NCBI GenBank assembly: GCA_015499995.1
Contig: JADNRV010000002.1
Location: forward strand, 1,178,001-1,242,000
Length of the DNA: 64,000 nucleotides
Direction of reading: 5' to 3'
Origin: Flammula alnicola
Taxonomy: Eukaryota; Basidiomycota; Agaricomycetes; Agaricales; Strophariaceae
The number at the start of each line of letters is the position of its first letter. The first letter of the stretch is position 1. The translations under genes were made by a program, and so were the position numbers. The notes under the pieces are model-generated. The model did not search any database. It had not been told where the DNA came from and was given only the letters and a program-made list of their open reading frames with translations. Positions 32,854 through 44,208 of this stretch are shown piece by piece.

Positions 32854-34905
32854 ATGGCTGATACTCAACCCCCTGAACAACCTCCAAGCGACCAATCTCA
32901 AGAGCAGTAAGTTTTCAACACTTTTTTGTCGCTTTTCATCGACATTAACATCACGCAGAGGTGAGGACGGAGGTCCCACCAAAAGCGCACTCAAGAAAGC
33001 AGCTAAAGCGGCCGAGAAAGAGAAAAAGGCTGCAGAAAAGGCTGCAAAGCAGAAGGAGCTCGCTCAACAGAAAGCTGATTCTGACGTCGTAAGTCGATTT
33101 CCCTGCACCGGCGATCTGCTCTACGATTAACCGATATCGACCCAGGACTATGCCGTAGAAAATTATGGTGCTCTTCCTCTGAATCAATCCCAATCTCGTC
33201 CTCGTATCCAGAGAGACGAGATACATACCCTTTCCAATCGCGTCGGTGAAAAGATCCTTGTGCGCGCAAGAGTCCAGACATCTCGTGCACAAGGAAACAA
33301 GATGGTCTTCCTCAATTTACGCCAGAAGACCGACTCTATCCAGGCCCTCCTGGTAGTCACCCCAGAGAAAGTGTCCAAGCAAATGGTCAAATGGGCCGCT
33401 AGTTTGGCCGATGAGAGTATCGTCCTCGTTGAGGGTACCGCCGAGAAAACATCGGAGCCAATCAAGAGCGCTACTGTCTCCGATGTAGAAATCCATATCT
33501 CCAAGGTAGGAAATACCCTATCTTTTCCAAATTCGATGGTCTGATCATCCTCTAGATTCACCTAATCTCAGGTCTGGATGCCCGTTTACCATTCTCCGTC
33601 GAGGATGCCACTCGCCCTGATGACCTCACTCGCGCCGATAACGAGTCTGATATCAGTGCTGAAGTCCAATTCAAGCGCGTACTACTTGAGACTCGCCTAA
33701 ACAACAGAGTTATCGATCTTAGGGTAAGTACCTTTTCAATACGAGGTTATGGTGTTTACTAATGATTTCAAAGACCACAACCAATCAAGCCATCTTCAAG
33801 CTGCAGGGTGCTATCGGAGACCTGTTCCGGGAGTATCTCAGCGCTCGCGGATTCATTGAGATCCACAGTCCTAAATTACAGGGTGCTGCCACAGAATCTG
33901 GTGCATCTGTCTTCCAAGTCAGTTACTTTAAAGGTAAGGGGACACAGATTATTTTTCGTATAACCTACTCATTTTTATTTTATTTAGGCAAGGCCTTCCT
34001 GGCCCAATCTCCCCAGCTTGCAAAGCAGATGGCTATCGCCGCTGATTTCGAGCGCGTGTATGAGATCGGTCCTGTTTTCCGGGCTGAGGATTCCAATACT
34101 CATCGTCATATGACCGAGTTTATCGGACTTGATCTGGAGATGGCCATCGAGGAGCACTACCACGAAGTCATGGAGACACTCGACGGCATGCTCAAGAACA
34201 TCTTTAGCGGCCTTCGAGACAAATATAAGAAAGAAATTGAAACTGTTCAAAGACAATACCCAGCTGACGATTTCAAATGGAGGGAAGGGCCGGAAGGCAC
34301 CCTTGTCTTATCTTTCAGGGAAGCAGTCGACATCCTGGTGGAAGATGGAGTACCACGAGAAGACCTCGATGACTTCAGGTATGGAATGTCCCCTCTACCT
34401 ACCATCAGCTTCTTATTCCTGCTCACCATAAAACCCTTCACAGCACGGCCAATGAGAAGAGGCTAGGAGTACTTATCAAGAAAAAATACGACACTGACTA
34501 TTACATCATCGATAAGTTCCCTATGGAATTGCGTCCCTTCTACACCATGCCTGATCCAGAGGATCCTGTGAGTTTCACCATGTATTGTTTGCAGCTTGTG
34601 CTATGAAGTGCTCATCCACGCTGTCACAGACGCTTTCCAACTCTTACGACTTCTTCATGCGTGGAGAGGAAATTCTTTCTGGAGCCCAGCGCATACACGA
34701 CCCCAATTTGCTATGCGAGAAGATGCGCAGTAAAGGCGTCGATCCGGACTCGATGAAATCCTATGTTGATGGATTCCGCATGGGCTGCCCACCTCACGGA
34801 GGAGGAGGAATAGGCTTGGAGCGCGTGTTGATGCTGTTCTTGAAGCTCAACAACATTCGCCGTGCATCCTTGTTCCCTAGGGACCCCAAGAGGCTTGAAC
34901 CGTAG
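32854..34905 (+). CDS. DPS1: Aspartyl-tRNA synthetase, cytosolic
   Basis: Class IIb synthetase. Eight exons (32854-32906, 32959-33088, 33146-33505, 33556-33723, 33774-33933, 33988-34378, 34444-34567, 34630-34905) give 553 residues. A Lys/Ala-rich N-terminal extension, as in yeast, precedes the OB-fold anticodon domain ([20 protein letters not shown]). Catalytic motif 1 lies around [18 protein letters not shown], motif 2 is [18 protein letters not shown], and motif 3 is [13 protein letters not shown]. No frame conflict occurs. Phases agree at every junction. Confidence 0.97.
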
Positions 34906-35328
34906 AACTGTCAAGTAGTTTATGAAGGTCGGAATTCGAATAGATGCCCATGTATCACCGTCGCGGCGTGAGCAATTTTACGTATCCAGGTAGCGCTGTA
35001 TGCTTCATAGCTCCACCGTCCGCGTTAGTGTGCGAAGAATCCGAAACCCGGAAGGTGCGTGTGGCGTAGTCAGCCAACCGAAAAGAAGACGGCCTACCTC
35101 GCGCTTATAATAATTTAGTTTGATGATAACAATCGTCAGCCGCTATGGAATCAGCTTCGACACACCAAAGCGGTTAGTTCAGAAGCTAGTGTGGGCTGCT
35201 ACTAATACCGCTAGTCCAGCAACCGAAGTACTTGCGGCTTGGAACCATTCCTGCTTTGCCTTTGCCCAGTTCTCGACGCCCCTCCTGTGCCCCTCTCTCC
35301 CTCCTCCTCCTCCGAGCCACGGTCAGAC
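34906..35328. other. Intergenic region before the membrane protein gene
   Basis: 423 bp. The downstream half is open in the frame of the next gene from about 35194, and an ATG at 35143 followed by a gttagt donor at 35172 could belong to an extra first exon. The phases do not join cleanly, so I have not extended the gene. Confidence 0.35.
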
Positions 35329-36166
35329 ATGATCCTCCCGAGAACAGACGACGAGAGCGACGTCTGCCCACCGGGGCACGTCTCCTGCTCGCCCTCAAAT
35401 ATCGTCGTCGTCGGAAGCAATGACGGCACAAGCACGACAGACAACTCTACACAGTCTACACACTCATCCTACCTCGACAAACCCGGCATGCACAGATACA
35501 TCGGCATCGCCATGGTAGCCGTCCTGGTCCTCGTCATCTTCGCGCTGTGGGTATATTTCGCGCGCTACCCCAAGCGAAAGCTGGCGCATATATCCCAGTC
35601 GTGCTGTGGCAGACGGAAGAAATCATCAAATACGCTGAGGGCACCGGGAGAAAGCAGCTCCAGCACCACGAGCAGCAGTCGAAGTGGGTCGGAAGACGGC
35701 GAAGATGATGATGCTGATGACGATGCCAACGCTGCCGGAAGACCGAAAGCAAAACCAAGTAGACGGCGCTCGGAGAAAGAGAAGGAGAAGGAGCGGAATC
35801 TGATGCTGCAGGCGGAGCCTAAGGGGGTCATCAAGGAGGTGTCCGGTGGGATAGTCATGTACACGGAAGTACCTCGTCCGGCGCTGCTGCCTCGCAGGGA
35901 TCGGTATCCGAGAGCAGATTGGGAGTTTGAGCATATCCACGGTGTTCGGTTCGAGGTGAGGATAAACGTCTTTTCCTTTCATTTTCCTGTTCTTTTCTTC
36001 CCTTCTTTTCTTCTCCCTTTATCGTTGTTTCTCGGCGCGTTCGGGCACTCGACAGCCAGAACCACCTGTTCTGTTCGCCTGTCCGCGCCATCGACGGCGA
36101 CATCGAATTCCAAGAGATCTGTCTCGGGAGAATGCATCAAGTGCTGATAGATTATCTTTTATTTGA
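35329..36166 (+). CDS. Single-pass membrane protein, hypothetical
   Basis: Two exons (35329-35955, 36056-36166) give 245 residues. A Ser/Thr-rich, probably extracellular N-terminal part is followed by one strong membrane helix (IGIAMVAVLVLVIFALWVYF, about residues 56-75). A basic cytoplasmic segment (ARYPKRK) and a Ser-rich acidic tail (GSEDGEDDDADDDANAA) with basic clusters come next. The topology suggests a type I or III plasma-membrane or vesicle protein. No family is recognised. The intron is 100 nt, and the start could lie further upstream. Confidence 0.6.
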
Positions 36167-37197
36167 TCCAACAGGCTCGGACGCCACCTCGCCATCCTAG
36201 CAACAAACCTGCGAGGCCGCGCAGCTAGTAATTAGAACCGCAGCAATATTAGCACGCAGCGCTTCCTACTCCTTTGAGGGAGGTTTTTTTTCTCTCTCGA
36301 GATTTGAGAGCCAGAGTTGAGAAGCGAGAGAAGCAGTCCGCGCGATCGCGATCATTGACCTGCATGTAGAATTAGCACACCATCATCGAGGAAGAACGAG
36401 TGGGAGTGGGAAAGGAGAGAGAAATGCCACTCGTAAATTATTATTATCGGCGCACCTATTATTATTGTACCATAGCTATTCATCCATGCATCGACATTGC
36501 CATCTTGCATATCCCGCACAGTTCCTAGATAGAAAAAGAGACCAATGGGAAATTTATGACAAACGATATATATCAGATTCACAGAGACCCGAAAGAAAAC
36601 CTGCTGTGCAAAACTTGAGGGCTGAGGCAGGTCCGAAATTCGAACAGAATAAACAGCGTAACGTTAACGTTACAAAGGACATTGTAATTTCATGCTTGAA
36701 TAATGCAGATGGGGGCTAAATAACAAATGTGGGAGGAGGAAGTGTCGAGGTAACGGACATGTTGTTTCCACGGGGCAAGAGCGAGAGACGAACCAAAGAA
36801 GGTAATAGGAAAACGAGTAGTGGGTAGGATAGCGGGAGGGTGGTGGTCCATGGAAAGAAAGCTCAAAGGTCGTAAGGTTGCTCGTGTGCAGTGGTCTATT
36901 AAGAACGGTAAGGAGGTTTATTACAACAGCAACAAAACAAAGGGGAGGAAGAGGATCAGATAGCTTTCGTAATACTGTATCAGTATCGGCAGCAATAGAC
37001 AGGGGAGAGGGCAGAAAGTACAAGCATTCGTCAGCACACACGTTCCTTGAACCCAGATAATAACAGCCAAAGAAAATGAAAACTGACCAAAACAGGTCTC
37101 CAGCATAAATACACGAGCGAAAAGAGGAAATACAAAGTCCTTTCTTATCGTCTTCTACTCGACCTTCGCCCTGAGGACCGGGAAGTGTTGGACTGTC
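36167..37197. other. Intergenic region between convergent genes, with a 16-bp palindrome
   Basis: 1031 bp with no supported gene. At 36658-36673 there is a perfect palindrome, GTAACGTTAACGTTAC. The strand is A/G-rich toward 37197, corresponding to a T/C-rich SSH4 3' region. Confidence 0.5.
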
Positions 37198-39033
37198 CTA
37201 CTGAACTCGAGGTATGCTGTTGCCTTCCAGTGCAGCGGTGATGACCTCGGCGGGCAAGTCGATGTGGACGCCGTCAGCATAGGTATACGCGTCCAGGGGC
37301 GAGTACGCTGGCGGGTCACGTCTCGCCAGCGGGCTGCCAGGCGCCAGTCGGTCAGTTGGGACCGTGGGCGTGGTGCCATTACTACCAGCGTTGCCATCGC
37401 CGTTACTGCTCGTACTTCCCGTTCGACGATGGCCCGGAGTGAGGGCCTGCAGATGAATATCACGGTAACCAGGCGTAGGAGGATTGACGTTAGGGCTCAT
37501 CGGCGAATCAGGAGGAGGATGCAGCTGTACCGTCAATTCCGCGCGAGGAACTGACAAGGACGTGGCGAAATGAGTGAGGGAAGAAGACAGGCGATGCCGA
37601 TGGTTGGTAAATGGGTTGCGCGCACCTGCGTCGTTGTGAGATCTCGAAGAGGTAGCAGGCGAAGGCGAGCGCGAGGCACCACCGCCGGCACTGGCACCCG
37701 GGTTGCCTTGATTGTCCGCCGCTGTTCTGCTTCTATTCAAGAGCGGAGCCGAAGGATCGTCGGACGCGGAGTCGTCGTCCTCTTGGTCCTCGACAGCCTC
37801 ATCGATAGGTGTGATGGGGGTGGTGGTGTCATCGGTGGTGGTTCCAACGCGGACCTTAATGGTGACGCAGCCAATGCTCCAGAGCCAGATGATTGTCTAG
37901 GTCGACGGGATCTATGTCTATGCGCAGACGAGGGTGATGAAGCACCTGCACTTGAAGGCGTGCCATCAGGGTTGGTTCGTATACGACCGCCGACATCGAG
38001 GAGAATGCTACCACGTTCACTGCCATATGCTGGAGGAGGAGCTAATGTCCCCACACTTGGTGCCAGACCCCATTTCTTGACGTTTGCTTCAATAAAGACG
38101 AAACCTGCCTGACCGAGGTTGACATGGACACTGCATGGACCATCGGCGCCGATTGTGGGAAAGAGGTTCCACCTGCTCAACCCACAAAGGCGTCCTCCGT
38201 CTTTCGGCCATTGCGGGTATAGAAAACGGTGCCAGTCCTTGGACGATAACCAACTCCAAGGACATCGCCCTCTTTAAGGGGAGGCCGAAGGGAGTGGCGG
38301 TGAAGGGATAATTGTGGGACTTGTCGCCGTTGGAGTGGTATGCTACGGAATAACGATTAAGGCCGGGTAGCCGGAATGGGGGGTATGGTTTTGTGGCCAA
38401 TCCCACGGAAACAGTGGTAGTCTCTGGAAGATCAAACATCTTTACTTCCCAGTAATAGACTTCATTAAGTTTGGGTAAAGGCAGATTTGACTGGACACAC
38501 GAGGAGGAGGCGGGATCAGGTAAGAAAGTGATTTCAGTTCGGGCATGGACGAGCAGGGAATTGACGGTCTCGTAGTCTGGTTCGAAACACCAAGCAGAAA
38601 CACCCTTTTCCTGGATAGAGAGGAACTGGGAAAGGGTGATATCTGTGGGAAGTGAATTGGGGGAATACTGCAGCTGATACTCTGTTGCACATGTGGATTG
38701 ATAATAATTGAAAAAGAGCAAGTGTGACGACAAACCTTTGGCACGGAGATAGGCTCTTCTTACGTTTTCAGTGACGCCCTCGAGCCAGCGGGACTCTACA
38801 CCGTCGAAACCACCCTCACCCTCTATGAGCTCCTCACGAGACATGTCGACGGGGCCATCGCTGTCTCCAAGGATGATGCCGCGACGACGACGGATGACGA
38901 GGGCACATATGAGAAATGTTAGGAGAAGAAAGAGAAAAGTAGAGAGGACAATGAGGAGAGGGAGGAGAACGAGGAGGGCATCTGAATTTGTAGGGGGTGG
39001 CTGTGGAGAGTAGGTGCGTACTGGTGCTGACAT
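37198..39033 (-). CDS. SSH4: SSH4-type SPRY-domain ubiquitin-ligase adaptor
   Basis: Rsp5 adaptor that directs membrane cargo to multivesicular bodies. Exon 1 (39033-38736) encodes a membrane helix (about residues 18-45) and an RRRR anchor. A 54-nt intron (38735-38682) keeps frame. Then comes a SPRY domain: VSAWCFEPDYETVNS, NEVYYWEVKMFDLPE, VGLATKPYPPFRLPG, GVGYRPRTGTVFYTRNG, and the following FPTIGADGPCSVHVNLGQAGF. The tail carries PPAY (ligase-binding) motifs. The frame breaks at 38278-38281, about 38179 and about 37848, each repaired by one added base next to a C, T or G run. About 590 residues. Confidence 0.88.
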
Positions 39034-39139
39034 GAGGAAGAGAAGGAGAGAGTTCAAGTTGTGAGCCAGTCGCAGTCACTTTGTCACAGTCATTACTATC
39101 ACAGCTCTTCATCACTCTCCCAGGATCATCCATCCATCC
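39034..39139. promoter_or_regulatory. Divergent promoter region, SSH4 / SNF4
   Basis: 106 bp between start codons; the tightest divergent pair in the window. Pyrimidine-rich toward SNF4. Shared control is inferred from distance. Confidence 0.5.
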
Positions 39140-40645
39140 ATGGCCACTCTCTCCCCTACCCAGTCTCCAAAGACAAGGCGGAAACCCTCCACCCGTCGTC
39201 GCGCTCATTCCCATCTACCCCCGCACCCAATCCAAGACTCACACGACGCCGCCGTCGCTTCGATCCGCTCATTTCTCAAATCCCACACCTCCTACGATGC
39301 TTTCCCAGTCAGCTTCAGGCTCATCGTCCTCGACACAAAGCTAAATGTAAAGAAAGCCCTCCAATGTCTCTTGCTAAATGGTATGGCGCCTTCTCTTGTC
39401 CGATCTTACAAAATCTACATATCCTCTTCTAGGTGTCGTCTCCGCCCCTCTCTGGAACAGCGAAAGATCAAAGTTCGCCGGCATGCTGACTGTACTGGAT
39501 ATTATTCATTTGATCCAATACTATTATCGCACCGCATCTTACGACTATGCCGCTGCCGATGTCGAAACATTCCGGCTGGAGTCCTTACGAGGTACCTTCC
39601 ATCCTCGAGTCCGTAGTTCTGCTTGAACCTCTACCCCTTGCTACTAGACATTGAAAATGAGCTCGGAGTTGCCCAACCACCCCTCCATCGCGAACATCCC
39701 TCAAGCTCCCTCTACGATGCTGCAAAGCTACTAATCCAGACACATGCTCGTCGACTGCCCCTGCTCGATAACGACACCGAAACGGGTCATGAAGTCATCG
39801 TCTCCGTCCTCACACAGTACCGTCTCCTCAAATTCATCTCGATCAATGTACGCTTTTATAATCTGCTCGATCGCCAACATTATATTGATCTGTTCGTTAC
39901 AGTGTAACAAAGAGATCCAGCAGCTTCATCTGTCTCTGAGAAAACTCAAGATCGGAACGTACGTTGCTCTCCCGCCACAGGATGTCCCTGAAGGCAAGAA
40001 TCCTTATCACCCCATCGCCACCGCCACCCTCAACACACCCGTCTTCGATGTCGTCCATATGTTCTCAGAACGCTCAATCTCGGCCGTCCCAATTATTAAC
40101 GAGGAGGGGATCGTGGTAAATCTATACGAGACCGTCGATGTGATCGTAAGTCATCATCTTGATCTCAATCGCTATATCAGTTCGTTTAGCAACAGTCAAC
40201 AGACACTAGTACGCTTGGGAGCATATCAGTCGCTTGACCTCAAGATATCAGAGGCGCTCAATCAGAGATCACCCGATTTTCCGGGTGTTGTCATCTGCAC
40301 GGCGTCGGATTCGCTGGGAACTCTGTTGCAGCTGATCAAGAGGCGAAGAGTGCACAGACTAGTCGTCGTTGAAGGAGAGGCGAGTTAATTTTTGGCTTTG
40401 GGTTCTTGTCGACCCCTATGCAGTGAACGACATTCTAACAAACAAATATTCTTTAGGAAGAAGAGAGGCGAGGAGGAAAGAAGGGGAGACTTTTGGGCAT
40501 CATTACGCTCAGCGACGTTCTGCGATACGTTATCGGACGAGTGGGTATCGGCGAGGGACTGGAACCTGAGGAGGAGATCAAGAAGTCTTCAAGTGGTGGT
40601 CCTATCGCTGGTCCTAGTGCCAGTACCAGTACTACGAAGCCATGA
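39140..40645 (+). CDS. SNF4: AMPK/Snf1 gamma subunit
   Basis: Nucleotide-sensing regulatory subunit of the Snf1 kinase. Six exons (39140-39380, 39433-39591, 39648-39847, 39903-40145, 40203-40379, 40457-40645) give 402 residues in register. Four CBS repeats are visible: from YDAFPVSFRLIVLDTKLNVKKAL, from YDAAKLLIQTHARRLPLLD, from FDVVHMFSERSISAVPIINE, and from GTLLQLIKRRRVHRLVVVEGE ending GIITLSDVLRYVIG. The last intron begins with GC (GAG|GCGAGT) and ends in TTTAG. A GT donor there would break the frame. Confidence 0.95.
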
Positions 40646-41667
40646 AGCCCACTCTGAAATCTGCGGACTGAATCCGCTGGTTTCTTTGGACCTACAATAA
40701 CGCTCTATTCAACCAAACTACAATACGGATTGTACCACTCACCCACCCACCTACTCACTCACTCACCCACCAATTCGACCCGCTAAATATACGAATCACG
40801 CTAATGTCCTCGCTCTTGCTCTCCTCCGCGCCCTCGTCACGTCCTTTGAATGTGGTGTGTCTTCTGATCTGACTTCTCTCCTCGCAATTACATACATGTA
40901 CTCCTTTCTTGCTTCAATTTGTATCTACCACATACGCTCTACGTTTTCACCTTTCATCCGTTAACCTTCACGTCTCATGCCTCATACCAGTGCTCCATCG
41001 TTGTCGTTGTCGTTGCTGTTGTTGTTGTTGTTGGAAATCTTAGCCTGTGCTTGCATATTTTAGATGTGTAGAATTTGATTCAGTGCATGCTTTATGACGA
41101 TCGTACGCCACCGTAAGTAGAGCAAGAACGAAACCTGACGTTGAGATGTTTATCAATCAATTCGCATCAGCCTTCTTCTTGACCACGCAGAGTACCTATA
41201 CTAATAGTGGCGCCATAGGAATTGGAGTATAGATAGTCGTGCAGTCCGAAATAATTGACCCCGTTCCACCTCTTTCCTGGCGTTATGGTGTCAACCTTGA
41301 GATGCCGCCACCGTCTCCACTCCGCCTCTGCAAACAGCATTGGACCCGAGGCGCTGCCTTTCGCCCCAACACCGCCCTCTCCACGTCTGTCAATGGCATT
41401 GTACAGCTCCCTAGACCGTCGACCCTCGCCGCCAAGTGCCTCGCCCATTTCCCATTCGTAATTGGGTCTGCCATTGACCCCCCGCCCTCTAAGAGCCGGT
41501 TGGATGAAACGCTCGGTCTGACACTGAGCTAGCTAGACATCATGGCATGCTCATTCAACGTTCAACTCTGGATCCTGAATACAAGTACTGTACAATTCGG
41601 TCATCCTCCATAAGAACCTCTTCGCTCGTCAAAGTTCCTGTTTGTCTTGCCACCCGTACACCCTTTC
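40646..41667. other. Intergenic region with microsatellites
   Basis: 1022 bp between the 3' ends of SNF4 and the orphan gene. It contains a cactcacccac-type run at 40738-40772 and a (GTT)n-type run at 41000-41034. No gene is supported. Confidence 0.5.
41000..41034. repeat. GTT/GTC trinucleotide microsatellite
   Basis: About eleven tandem gtt or gtc units, perfect over the last five. Non-coding. Confidence 0.85.
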
Positions 41668-43290
41668 CTACGCGCTAACCACCTCAACCTCCAGAGCCGA
41701 CGTTGCCTCAGCCATCGTCTCCAAGTCCGCCACATACATATGGACACGATGATGTCCAACCTCCCGTACGATAAAGAAGAACTCCACAGTACACCCTTCC
41801 CCAATGTCCAGCTCATCCACATTTTGTCGGTCAAACACGATCCCACTTCCATCACAAGCTGCATGAGCGGCGGCGATCTTGCAACCAACTGACAAGGCCA
41901 CAGAGAAGCGTGTGCCGATGCCGGTGACAGTGATAATGTCCGCTTCGGCCTCTAGCTCTCTGGGAGTAGTGGCACCGTCGGCATTGATCCCCATCCTGAT
42001 CACCTGTCTCTGGAGCACAGGGACGACGGGAGGCACTGCGCGGTCGCGCCGTACAGTTTGGTTCAAAAGCTTGAGAGCATGCGGTAGAAGTGCTTCACTG
42101 GACGTCATACCCACAATGTCCATGACGACATTCCCAGCTACGACAACAATCCTCCCTGCCGCTACATCCGCAGCATACTGAAGGGAGGTTTCTCCAAGAC
42201 CTGGCAAAGTGCGTGACGTCCAGACATCATCCAAATCGCGGTCCGTGCTCATAAGAATGTGCCCGATGTGTTCCCGCACAACAGCGGCCGATTCTTCCAT
42301 GTCCAAAGTCCCATTCTGGGCAAGCACTGAAACCACTTTGACGTGCACGCGGATAGGACTATTGGGGGTGTTTGCGTTGGAAATGAGCCACATGGCCTGT
42401 GCTTCAGCCTTGCTGACAGTGACCTGCCCGTACTGAACATCCCATGCATCACCGAGGGTACCTTTAAGCCATGTAGGGAGGCGAGCCCAATCTACATGCG
42501 TCAGGGTGCCCGCGGTATTAGCAACAGCGATATTGACAAGTCGAGAAAGGGGTTCCATATGAGGGTCCGCCGCAGTTGGAGCCCTGTGTTTTGCCCGTTG
42601 ATGCCGATGACACCAACTCCCTCGGCAACATTGTTAACGGTGCTGGGGTGTGTATTATTGATTTGGTACAAATTGGTTTGAGAGTCGACGGCGCGTGCAA
42701 TATACTGTGCAACAATCTCAGTACCGATATGTGGGCCACCGCACATAGATGCCGTCGTTTGGGCGGTTCAACGGCGCTGAGTGACCGATGTAGACGTGGA
42801 GTCCAAAGCCGGACCGACCGCGATCATTGACGTCAGCCAAGGTGCTAGTCGGTGACCTGCAACCTTAACCCCAACAAGATGAGTGGTGTTAATGTATCCG
42901 AAGGGCTGCCGCTGTAGAGCCAGGTAGAGCCACTGCTCAGCCAGCTGGTCGAGGAGAAACCGCACAGGGGACTGCAGGAAAGCTCTAATATAGCTGCCTG
43001 GTTCGTACAGTTGACATACATAGGGGAACAATGTTCCCGGCTGGTTGGAGTCGTTGGCTAGGAGATAGAAATCCAGCCAGAAGTTCCCGCCCTGGGCAGA
43101 CACACCGAAGCTTGACGCGCCTGGTGGTTGCGAAAAGGAAAATAGTATCAGGCATCACTACGATAAGAATGAGGTAGGAAAGACGAGGTACCATATAGTC
43201 ATAATGGTTCGATGGCAAGTCCGAGCAGACCGCTTCGAACTTTATGACAGGTTCCGGATGGAAGACAAGGAATCGGATAGGATTCACAGG
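41668..43290 (-). CDS. Orphan hypothetical protein, frame interrupted
   Basis: The C-terminal 297 codons (42558-41668) are open and end EVGHHRVHMYVADLETMAEA...EVVSA. Upstream, coding pieces lie in shifted frames: FLVFHPEPVIKFEAVCSDLP (near 43280), SAQGGNFWLDFYLLANDSNQ, a 48-nt intron, SPVRFLLDQLAEQW...THLVGVKVAGHR, DVNDRGRSGFGLHVYIGHS, then PHIGTEIVAQYIARAVDSQTN. The last shift (42594-42596, GGG) is a single missing base. At least two others lie near 42752 and 42838. The internal pattern is beta-rich with repeated short hydrophobic strands. I recognise no family. The 5' end is not resolved. Confidence 0.55.
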
Positions 43291-43411
43291 TTTGCATACT
43301 TAAAGCTCGCTTGAGTCCCACGTATGGGAAAGTGGATAATACCAAACCTAACAGCGGCTCATCTGCACTAAGCGAGCTAGAGCTACAACTATTCCGGCAA
43401 GCAACAAAACG

Positions 43412-44072
43412 ATGCCTCCTGGCCTGTGGCCCCTTTTCCTCACCCGCGAGGTGACGGTGCAGAAACGCATCCCCGCCTCGAAAGAGACCGTGCTCAAGTT
43501 CGCGCAGGACCCAGAGCAGGCGCTGCGCACCAGCCCCCTCGTGTATTCCGTCGTACCAGACGAACTAAGGAAGGAGAGGACTCCTCGGCGGCGGGGAACG
43601 GCTTGTGGTACACGATATCAGAGAACGTCCCTGTGAAGAGCGGGCGCGCGAAGTCGACGACGTTTAGGTGCCGGTGGGCGAAGGTGGAGGACGGGGCGGA
43701 TGCGGAGGTGTTTGCGCAATTGGGGACGCATTTGAGGAGCGAGGTGCGCGTGAAGGAGGTCGAGGACGAAGCTGAGGCTGGGAGAGAAGCAGAGGTGGTA
43801 TACTCGGAGAGGCTGGTCATTCAGGTGATATATATCGCGGCGTCTACGGCGTCGTCGACTCCGTCATCGAGCAGCTCGATCAGGGGGCGCTGATCAATTT
43901 GTTATTCAATATTCAGGGCTTGTGTTTCTTAATGCCGTTCATCGTCTCCGTCGCCACCAAAACTCATATTGCAATGCTCGACATCGTCGCCGACAGGGTC
44001 TTGCAGAAGAGTCCGTGTATCTTTTTGTCTCCGGCATCCTTACTGACACGTTCTCTCGTGACAGAAGACTGA
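43412..44072 (+). CDS. START-like (DUF7053-type) hypothetical protein, frame interrupted
   Basis: It starts MPPGLWPLFLTREVTVQKRI. The pattern is that of small SRPBCC/START-fold proteins: IPASKETVLKFAQDPEQALR, PLVYSVVPDE, GLWYTISENVPV, STTFRCRWAKVEDGADAEVF, LGTHLRSEVRVKEV, and a final amphipathic helix YRGVYGVVDSVIEQLDQGAL. One base is missing at about 43564 and another at about 43825 (GTG-GATATAT context). With both restored, the reading continues to the TGA at 44070-44072, although a further intron near 44013 is possible. The family assignment is tentative, and ligand and role are unknown. Confidence 0.5.
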
Positions 44073-44208
44073 TCCTGTGTACTCTTTTGCTGCTCTCACC
44101 GTCACCGTCATCATCACATTTTGTACTAGATCTATACTCTTTCTTGAATCTCATCGTTCTTTTAACACTTCTCCGCTCGACTGGGTATTTGCTCTCATAA
44201 CCTTCACT

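Noticed and set aside
36465..36719. 84-codon plus-strand open frame in the SSH4 downstream gap
   Set aside because: Composition is non-coding and no splice or start context supports it.
37570..38112. Plus-strand 180-codon open frame opposite SSH4
   Set aside because: It mirrors the Ser/Pro-rich SSH4 tail; the minus strand has the SPRY domain and PPxY motifs.
44077..44208. Upstream extension of the methyltransferase frame (MYSFAALTV...)
   Set aside because: The ATG at 44209 gives the expected short N-terminus before the membrane helix; the upstream part overlaps the end of the START-like gene and has no matching feature.
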